This document shows positions 16,810-22,112 of a stretch of 22,112 nucleotides of DNA, in pieces (position 1 is the first letter of the stretch; each line of letters starts with the position of its first letter). Where the stretch lies: positions 1 to 22,112 of the forward strand of contig NZ_CAKPTN010000010.1 in NCBI RefSeq assembly GCF_934190855.1. The letters are read 5' to 3'. The notes below the pieces were generated by a model that saw nothing but the letters and a program-made list of their open reading frames with translations, did not search any database and was not told the origin of the DNA. This stretch comes from an uncultured Veillonella sp. (GTDB lineage Bacteria > Bacillota > Negativicutes > Veillonellales > Veillonellaceae). The translations under genes and the position numbers were made by a program.

Positions 16810-17304
16810 TTATTTTGTGATTTCTCGAACAAGGTGAGCCATTTCAGGAATGATGAGTTTACTCATAGCCAATGTCACAGCACCTACAGAACCAGGGACG
16901 GAGAACATCAATGTATTATTGTTCACCCCAGCCTCTGCACGAGAAGCCATCGCTTTTGTACCAATATCTTCTGTGTAGGAAAGATATCTAAATATTTCAC
17001 CAAAGCCAGGAATATGCTTTTCATACAAGCTATTTACAGCCTCAATTGTCACATCGCGCATAGCAATCCCTGTGCCCCCAGTGGAGATGATCACATCAAT
17101 AGATTCATCATTACACCATGGAATCATGGCATTTCTAATAGAATCATAATCATCAATAACAATTTTACGTTCTGCCACAATATGATTGGCTTGCTCTAAA
17201 AACTCTTGAACCTTATTGCCACCTTTATCAGTTTCTAATGTACGAGTATCAGAAACAGTTAATACTGCAACACGTAATGGTCTAGCTACAACTTCGTAAG
17301 ACAT
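16810..17304 (-). CDS. moaB: MogA/MoaB family molybdenum cofactor protein
   Basis: MoaB/MogA proteins bind molybdopterin and adenylylate it ahead of metal insertion. The 164-residue protein has the family core: 'VAVLTVSDTRTLETDKGG' near the N-terminus, 'VIISTGGTGIAMRD' in the middle and 'SVPGSVGAVTLAM' near the end, the molybdopterin-binding loops. Its length fits MoaB rather than the larger MoeA. The frame is open to 17349, but ATG 17304 follows AGGAGG. That site overlaps the stop of the deacetylase gene upstream, so the two are probably co-transcribed. No other molybdenum cofactor gene is in the window. Confidence 0.9.
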   Translation of the reverse strand: MSYEVVARPLRVAVLTVSDTRTLETDKGGNKVQEFLEQANHIVAERKIVIDDYDSIRNAMIPWCNDESIDVIISTGGTGIAMRDVTIEAVNSLYEKHIPGFGEIFRYLSYTEDIGTKAMASRAEAGVNNNTLMFSVPGSVGAVTLAMSKLIIPEMAHLVREITK

Positions 17305-17312
17305 AATTCCTC

Positions 17313-18173
17313 CTAAAATAAAGGCAAAATAGATGCCAAGGTTGGCCATCCGTGATCGCGTAATGTATCACGCAATGCCCAAGAATACTTAATAAGCGGT
17401 GCGCAATGTAAACGCAACCAGAAAGATAAATATGGTGCATCACCTTGGAATATGGCTAATCGATCTAAGGCATAGAGATTATCCCCAGGCTTAACGGTAC
17501 CTGGTTGAACGGTGAAAGCCATCTTATAACCAGATTCTTTTGTAACATACTGAACGAGCATATCGTTAAAACCACCTGGATAGGCTAAATAAACAATAGG
17601 CTCCCCTAAAATACCTTCCATAGATGTTTTACCACCAAGGATTGCATCCGGTAATTCTGTTGGGTCCATATGCGTTAATATTTTATGGTGGTTCGTATGA
17701 CCTTGAATGTCAAAGCCAGCTGCCTCCATTTGACGCATTTGTTCCGTACTAACAAAACCAGGTGTATTAGCCGCATCGCTAATCATAAACAAGGTAGCCT
17801 TCATATTGTATTCCTTTAATATAGGTAAGGCATGTTTATAATTATCTACATACCCATCATCAAAGGTGATTACAATTGGCTTATCCGGTAATTCTGTACC
17901 ATTTTGCAAATAGTCATATAGCTGATCCAAGGTAATCGTGTTGTACCCATGATTATGAAGATATTCCATCTGCTCCTTAAACTGATCTACATGCAGTGTT
18001 AAGGCAGAATGCTTTTCATCATTTATCTGGTGATAATTTAATACCGGTACACCATATAATTTATAATCAGCAGATAATCCCCACATAACCCCAATGGAGA
18101 CTGCTAATATTGCAATACATACAATAATGACATATAACAACTTTTTAATACAGCACTTGCCATATTTATACAT
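17313..18173 (-). CDS. Membrane-anchored polysaccharide deacetylase (NodB fold, CE4)
   Basis: The enzyme likely removes N-acetyl groups from an extracytoplasmic polysaccharide such as peptidoglycan or an exopolysaccharide. The 286-residue protein has a signal anchor at about 11-32. The NodB domain follows, with 'TFDDG' (Asp105, Asp106), the metal-binding H159-x3-H163 in 'GHTNHH', and 'YPGG' near 198-201. The C-terminal 'LDRLAI' region is also typical. The start is uncertain: ATG 18173 has GGGAG twelve bases upstream, while a TTG at 18182 lies three bases from the same site. The ATG is chosen. It leads a short transcript with moaB. Confidence 0.88.
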   Translation of the reverse strand: MYKYGKCCIKKLLYVIIVCIAILAVSIGVMWGLSADYKLYGVPVLNYHQINDEKHSALTLHVDQFKEQMEYLHNHGYNTITLDQLYDYLQNGTELPDKPIVITFDDGYVDNYKHALPILKEYNMKATLFMISDAANTPGFVSTEQMRQMEAAGFDIQGHTNHHKILTHMDPTELPDAILGGKTSMEGILGEPIVYLAYPGGFNDMLVQYVTKESGYKMAFTVQPGTVKPGDNLYALDRLAIFQGDAPYLSFWLRLHCAPLIKYSWALRDTLRDHGWPTLASILPLF

Positions 18174-18210
18174 ATAAAACAATCACTCCCATCTAATTAC
18201 ATACACAATG

Positions 18211-18240
18211 AGAATACCATAAATATATGGGTATTATCAA
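18211..18240 (-). promoter_or_regulatory. Promoter of the deacetylase-moaB transcript
   Basis: On the minus strand TTGATA (18240-18235), an 18-base spacer, then TATTCT (18216-18211), about 38 bases ahead of the ATG. Confidence 0.55.
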
Positions 18241-18242
18241 CA

Positions 18243-18295
18243 AAATCCCTCACAAGATTATCATAGAAATCTATGAAATATCTTATGAGGGATTT
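18243..18295 (-). terminator. Long hairpin terminator after the nik operon
   Basis: Arms 18243-18252 and 18286-18295 pair perfectly. In minus-strand RNA a G-U pair extends this into five more pairs (18254-18258 with 18280-18284). After an internal loop, a six-pair tip (18261-18266 with 18271-18276) closes the structure. The 3' side on the minus strand reads GGGATTTTGTTG. It lies 55 bases after the nikE-like stop. Confidence 0.75.
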
Positions 18296-18340
18296 GTAAG
18301 TTTATGGGCAGATTAACTGTATTGAATCTTAATCTTAAGC

Positions 18341-18364
18341 TTAAGCATAATTAATTATGCTTAA
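18341..18364. repeat. 24-bp perfect palindrome across the nikE-like stop codon
   Basis: Positions 18341-18364 read the same on both strands and include the last codons and the stop of the nikE-like gene. A second 12-bp palindrome (18334-18345, CTTAAGCTTAAG) overlaps its left end. In RNA the first could form a 10-bp AU-rich stem with a four-base loop, without a T run. Confidence 0.7.
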
Positions 18365-19130
18365 TATCTAGAATTGAATGCAATAATTTTTGTGCATATT
18401 CACTTTTTGCTTCACTAATTTGTGCGACAGGCAAGATTTCCTCTACTACACCTTTATACAGGAATAGTACGCGATCACAAAGATATGTAACAGATGGCAA
18501 ATCATGAGTGATAAAGACATAGGTAAAGCCATACATAGCTTTAATTTCCTTTAATAAGTCCATGATTTGCACCTGTGTATGTGCATCGAGAGAGCTAATA
18601 GCCTCATCGAAGAGAATAATCTGCGGTTTTACTGCAATAGCTCTAGCAATACAAACACGTTGTAGCTGACCGCCAGACAATTGGTGTGGATAACGATATA
18701 AGAAGTCTTCGTTAAGACCAACTAGTTCTAATAGTTTAATACATTCTGCATTAACATCAATAGTTTCCCCTGTACGACGTTTCAATACAATAAAAGATTC
18801 ATTGATAATATCCCGTACTGTAAAGCGTGTATTAACAGAGGTCGTATAATCTTGGAATACTACAGCTAATGTACCGGGCGCTAAAGATTCTTTACTATTG
18901 TATAAATCTAAACCATCGATTTCCATAGAGCCTTTAAATGGTTTTAACAAGGAGCACATGACACGGCCTAACGTACTTTTACCACTGCCGGACTCACCAA
19001 GGATTCCGAGGCACTCCCCTTTTTCTACGGTAAAGCTCACATCGTGAAGGATTTGTTGATACTCTTTTCTAAAGATAAAATTGCCTTGCTCTTTTGGGAA
19101 ATGCACGCATACATTATTTGCTTTTATCAT
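18351..19130 (-). CDS. nikE: Nickel-type ABC transporter ATP-binding protein (NikE-like)
   Basis: This is the second ATPase of the nickel/peptide-family importer and the last gene of its operon. The 259 residues carry Walker A 'GESGSGKS' at 45-52, Q-loop 'VFQDYTTSVN', signature 'LSGGQLQR', Walker B 'IILFDEAISSLD' and H-loop 'ITHD'. It is shorter than OppF in this window and lacks the C-terminal cysteine domain, which fits NikE rather than DppF. The ATG overlaps the nikD stop (ATGA), with AAGGAGG upstream. Its end lies inside a 24-bp palindrome. Confidence 0.85.
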   Translation of the reverse strand: MIKANNVCVHFPKEQGNFIFRKEYQQILHDVSFTVEKGECLGILGESGSGKSTLGRVMCSLLKPFKGSMEIDGLDLYNSKESLAPGTLAVVFQDYTTSVNTRFTVRDIINESFIVLKRRTGETIDVNAECIKLLELVGLNEDFLYRYPHQLSGGQLQRVCIARAIAVKPQIILFDEAISSLDAHTQVQIMDLLKEIKAMYGFTYVFITHDLPSVTYLCDRVLFLYKGVVEEILPVAQISEAKSEYAQKLLHSILDIKHN

Positions 19131-19954
19131 CGTGCACCTCCTTCAGCTAATACAGATTTATAATGATCTGCAACGGCCAATTTCTTTTCAATCAATAATT
19201 TTGTATATGGATCTTTAGGGTTCTTCAAGATTTCACTGAAAGGACCTCGATCTACAAGCTTCCCTTTGTTAAGTACAATAATCTCATCCGCAATGTGGGA
19301 GATAACACTTACATCATGAGTAATAAAGAGCATCCCTACGTTGCTTTCAGCCTTAATACGTTGGAACTCTTTAATAATTTCATATTGCGTAATGCTATCG
19401 ATCGCCGTTGTTGGCTCATCACAAATGAGTAAGCGAGGATTCATACTCATAGCGATACCAATCATAACGCGCTGTAACATGCCACCAGATAATTGATGAG
19501 GGAATTTTTGTAATACCCCTTCTGGATCATGAATACGCATCTTCTCTAAAATCTTGATAGCCTCTGCTTTGTATTGATCACGAGGATAAATGCCATGAGC
19601 ATCAAAGGTTTCATAGATTTGATTCCCAATCTTATACAAAGGATCAAAGCAGGTCATAGGGTTTTGGAGAATCATGCCAATAGCAGAACCTCTCAATGTG
19701 CGAAGTTCCCCATCCCCCATCTGCAATAAATCGTTGCCTTCAAAGGTAGCACTACCAGAAATTTTAAAGTCTCGATTTAAAAGCCCTAAGATAGCCTTTG
19801 TCGTCATACTTTTACCAGAACCAGACTCACCTAAAATCCCTAGGCATTTACCTGCCTTCACAGAGAAGGATACATCCTCTAAAATTTGTTTACTCACCTT
19901 CGGTTGTTCAAAGGTAATATGAAGGTTCTTAACATCTAAGATTATATGACTCAC
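19127..19954 (-). CDS. nikD: Nickel-type ABC transporter ATP-binding protein (NikD-like)
   Basis: The first ATPase of the importer has 275 residues: Walker A 'GESGSGKS' at 42-49, then 'MILQNPMTCFDPL' after the Q-loop (typical of NikD/CntD), signature 'LSGGMLQR', Walker B '[12 protein letters not shown]' and H-loop 'ITHD'. It starts with GTG (19954) that overlaps the nikC stop as GTGA, with AAGGAGG upstream. No ATG start is available. As in NikE there is no C-terminal cysteine cluster. The substrate could be free or chelated nickel, or another metallophore complex as in staphylococcal Cnt. Confidence 0.87.
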   Translation of the reverse strand: MSHIILDVKNLHITFEQPKVSKQILEDVSFSVKAGKCLGILGESGSGKSMTTKAILGLLNRDFKISGSATFEGNDLLQMGDGELRTLRGSAIGMILQNPMTCFDPLYKIGNQIYETFDAHGIYPRDQYKAEAIKILEKMRIHDPEGVLQKFPHQLSGGMLQRVMIGIAMSMNPRLLICDEPTTAIDSITQYEIIKEFQRIKAESNVGMLFITHDVSVISHIADEIIVLNKGKLVDRGPFSEILKNPKDPYTKLLIEKKLAVADHYKSVLAEGGAR

Positions 19955-20775
19955 GATTGAACCTCCTTCGGATCTAACGCATCACGAATCGCATCGCCTA
20001 ATAGATTGAAGGCAGATACGAGAACTACGATGGACACACCTGGCGCAATCATTTGCATAGGATTTACAGTCAATACATTTTTCGCCTCATTCAACATAGC
20101 CCCCCACTCAGGTAATGGCGCTTGAATACCAAGACCTAGGAAGGATAATGTAGAAATGTTGATAATCGTCCAACCTACATCAAGACTAGCAAGCACTGCC
20201 ATTTCAGAAGCAATGCTAGGCAACAAGTGACGACCTAAAATGTAAGACTCTTTGCTACCGATACAGCGGGAATACAAAATAAAGTTACGATCGCGATACT
20301 TCATTACATTAGTACGAATCATACGCGCATACCATGCCCATTTAATAATAACGTTGGCAATAATAATATTTTGTACATCTACACCAAGCAAAGCAATAAC
20401 AGCAAAGATCATGATTTGGCTTGGGAAGGATAACATCATATCTACGACGCGCATGATAACTTCGTCTACGATACCTCTAAAGTAACCGGATAGAAGGCCC
20501 ATAATAGCACCCAGGCTAATTGTGGCTAACATAGTTAATAGAGATAAGAACAAAGTTGGACGAATGCCGTAAATCAAACGAGATAAAATATCGCGCCCTA
20601 AGTGATCAGTGCCTAACGGATGATCCAAGGAATACGGGGCAAACTTAATTAAAATATCATTCGCATAAGGGTCATGAGGAGCAATCCAAGGTGCGAATAT
20701 GCCGATTAAAGCAATAATCCCCACAAAGGACAGTAGACCTACGACCATTTTGCTGCGCATTAATAAGGCAATCAT
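19951..20775 (-). CDS. nikC: Nickel-type ABC transporter permease (NikC-like)
   Basis: An inner-membrane permease of 274 residues with about six membrane segments. The block 'HPLGTDHLGRDILSRLIYG' is the DppC/NikC family mark. The following 'WAWYARMIRTNVMKYRDRNFILYSR' stretch, read in two halves, resembles NikC and CntC rather than OppC. The EAA loop is atypical ('YSRCIGSKESYILGRHLLP'), and the end 'GDAIRDALDPK' is canonical. AGGAG precedes the ATG, which follows the nikB stop by three bases. Confidence 0.88.
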   Translation of the reverse strand: MIALLMRSKMVVGLLSFVGIIALIGIFAPWIAPHDPYANDILIKFAPYSLDHPLGTDHLGRDILSRLIYGIRPTLFLSLLTMLATISLGAIMGLLSGYFRGIVDEVIMRVVDMMLSFPSQIMIFAVIALLGVDVQNIIIANVIIKWAWYARMIRTNVMKYRDRNFILYSRCIGSKESYILGRHLLPSIASEMAVLASLDVGWTIINISTLSFLGLGIQAPLPEWGAMLNEAKNVLTVNPMQMIAPGVSIVVLVSAFNLLGDAIRDALDPKEVQS

Positions 20776-20778
20776 AGG

Positions 20779-21714
20779 TTACTCCTCTCTCAAACGTGGA
20801 TCCACAATATGTTGGATAATATCAAATAGTAAATTAAATACAACAAACAAGAAACCAATAAATAATACATAGGTTTGAATAATTGGATAGTCGCGGTTAA
20901 AGATAGAGCTAATACATAGCTGTCCTAACCCTGGCCAAGCAAATACGTTTTCTACAACGATAGTACCTGCAATCAATTGAGGAATACTCATACCGATAGC
21001 AACGATACAGGTATGTAAGGAATTCTTCAAAATATGTTTTGTTAAAATGATATGACGCTTCACACCACGCACAGTTGCGTAAGTAACGAAATCCTCCTTC
21101 ATCGTTTCTAGCATGTTATTGCGAATCAAACGAATATAGGTAGAAATATAGGTGAGGCTAACTGTGAAAGCCGGTAAAATTAAGTGCTTCCACGTTGCAC
21201 TACCACTGGTAGGTAATAAATCTAGCTTGATACTTACCACCCAAATCAAAAGCAAACCAATCCAGTATGCCGGCATGGATGTAGTAATAAATACAAAGCC
21301 ACGCATAATACGGTCAAACCAACCATCCTTGTATACGGCACAGAAGAAACCAATTGGTAAACTTAAGCCAATAACAAAAATGAGAGATGTTAAGGACAAT
21401 ACCAATGTGGCAGGTAAAGAACGCTCAAATTCGCTCAATACAGTGCGTGTGGGGTTAACGTAACTAACACCAAAGTCTAGTTGCAAGCAGCTTACAAGCC
21501 AATGCCAATAACGAACTAAAAACGGTTCATCCAAACCAAGCTCAGATCGAACTTGAGCTACAATCTCTGGTGTAATAACAGGGGTTTGACGAACTCGTAA
21601 AGCTACCTCTGCTGGATCAGAAGGTATCAAATTGATAAATACAAAGCATACAAAGGAAATTGCTAACATCAAAGGAATAGCAGTCAATGTACGCCGTACA
21701 ATATAGCCAATCAT
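20779..21714 (-). CDS. nikB: Nickel-type ABC transporter permease (NikB-like)
   Basis: The 311-residue partner permease of NikC. The periplasmic loop 'IPSDPAEVALRV' after the first membrane segment is typical of NikB/CntB, and 'LGLDEPFLVRYWHWL' follows. The EAA loop is 'YATVRGVKRHIILTKHILKNS'. The C-terminal 'VENVFAWPGLGQL', 'FNRDYPIIQ' and 'VDPRLREE' segments are family standards. AAAGGAG lies before ATG 21714. The upstream gap to nikA holds a strong hairpin, so its expression may differ from that of nikA. Confidence 0.9.
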   Translation of the reverse strand: MIGYIVRRTLTAIPLMLAISFVCFVFINLIPSDPAEVALRVRQTPVITPEIVAQVRSELGLDEPFLVRYWHWLVSCLQLDFGVSYVNPTRTVLSEFERSLPATLVLSLTSLIFVIGLSLPIGFFCAVYKDGWFDRIMRGFVFITTSMPAYWIGLLLIWVVSIKLDLLPTSGSATWKHLILPAFTVSLTYISTYIRLIRNNMLETMKEDFVTYATVRGVKRHIILTKHILKNSLHTCIVAIGMSIPQLIAGTIVVENVFAWPGLGQLCISSIFNRDYPIIQTYVLFIGFLFVVFNLLFDIIQHIVDPRLREE

Positions 21715-21734
21715 ATAAACTCCTTTACATGTGA

Positions 21735-21768
21735 ATTAGGCTATTGTAGAAAACTACAATAGCCTAAT
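21735..21768 (-). promoter_or_regulatory. Intercistronic hairpin between nikA and nikB
   Basis: A perfect 15-bp stem (21735-21749 with 21754-21768) with a 4-base loop. On the minus strand it is followed by TTCACATG, not a T run, so it is more likely an mRNA-stabilising or attenuating element than a full terminator. It lies 80 bases after the nikA stop and 20 bases before the nikB start. Confidence 0.75.
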
Positions 21769-21848
21769 ATAAGCTCTAACTGTATCTATATAAGGAAACT
21801 AAAGATATTACTATCAAAAGAACTTCCTCAACAATTCTACGGGTAAGA

Positions 21849-22112
21849 TTATTTACTTAAAGACATATCTTTGAATGGCACTTCATATTGTGTTGGCATG
21901 AAGTGTACACCTTGAACACGGCTATTATAGATAGCTTTATTAGTTTCATAGGTCAATGGAATGTAAACAGCATCTTCATGGAGACGAGTTAATACGAATT
22001 TATACAAGTCTTTACGTTTTGTTTCATCCGTAGACGTTAAGATTTCTGTAATAGCTGCATCGATTTCAGCTTTATCAGATAAGCCTTGTTGAGCTGCAAA
22101 GTCACCATATAC
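21849..22112 (-). CDS. nikA: Nickel-type ABC transporter substrate-binding protein (NikA-like), C-terminal 87 residues
   Basis: Only the last 87 codons are in the window; the start lies beyond 22112. The fragment resembles the end of E. coli NikA: 'AEIDAAITEILTSTDETKR' aligns with a 'QEIDAKIHAVL' type helix, followed by 'LYKFVLTRLHEDAVYIPLTY' and then a closing 'EVPFKDM' segment. As the first visible gene of the operon it supplies the extracytoplasmic receptor for NikBCDE. Ligand residues are outside the window, so nickel, a nickel chelate or another metallophore complex remain possible. Confidence 0.82.
   Translation of the reverse strand, partial: VYGDFAAQQGLSDKAEIDAAITEILTSTDETKRKDLYKFVLTRLHEDAVYIPLTYETNKAIYNSRVQGVHFMPTQYEVPFKDMSLSK

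Noticed and set aside
16759..17199. Plus-strand open frame of 146 codons opposite moaB
   Set aside because: It runs through the moaB terminator and coding region in antisense, starts without a ribosome binding site and has a Cys/His-rich composition typical of a shadow frame.
18213..18235. Imperfect inverted repeat (AATACC to GGTATT) in the deacetylase promoter, loosely like the rrf2 arm
   Set aside because: The shared core is only about five bases, the spacing differs and the DNA is AT-rich, so a common regulator cannot be supported.

Overview
The window reads as chromosomal DNA of a low-GC (about 40% by eye) diderm Firmicute, most likely Veillonella or a close relative in the Negativicutes. 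That placement is inferred from overall protein character, strong AGGAGG-type ribosome binding sites, a single-chain CydD-CydC exporter beside cydAB, and periplasmic-type transporters in a Firmicute background. No RNA gene, insertion sequence, phage gene or CRISPR array was found. No stretch of more than 300 bases lacks a gene.

Left part (1-6790, all minus strand). A tightly coupled operon runs oppB-oppC-oppD-oppF-serine hydrolase-oppA, followed after a hairpin by an LD-carboxypeptidase that is cut by the window edge. Junctions overlap or abut (an 8-nt overlap, TAATG twice, ATGA). A peptide importer linked to an S66 LD-carboxypeptidase recalls the Bacillus subtilis dpp-ykf locus, so the likely job is uptake and cytoplasmic trimming of murein peptides. 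The unusual member is a class A beta-lactamase-fold enzyme with no export signal.

Middle part. A divergent plus-strand pair follows (pyridoxal/pyridoxamine kinase, then a DUF805 membrane protein), ending in a bidirectional terminator shared with a convergent membrane gene of unknown function (8402-9571, minus). Next comes an aerobic/redox respiratory cluster, transcribed right to left: an Rrf2 regulator with four clustered cysteines, cydA, cydB, a strong terminator, then a 1213-residue fused CydDC exporter. The rrf2 promoter carries a perfect 11-bp inverted repeat over its -35 box, a good candidate autoregulatory operator. The bd oxidase probably scavenges oxygen in this anaerobe, and CydDC supports its assembly by exporting thiol reductants.

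Right part (minus strand). A membrane-anchored polysaccharide deacetylase is followed by moaB (molybdenum cofactor) and a clear terminator. Beyond it lies a nickel-type importer operon, nikA (partial)-nikB-nikC-nikD-nikE, with a perfect 15-bp hairpin between nikA and nikB and a long hairpin after nikE.

Several gene starts were moved from the longest open frame to an internal ATG that has a proper ribosome binding site (oppB, oppF, the pyridoxal kinase, the unknown membrane protein, rrf2, moaB, the deacetylase).
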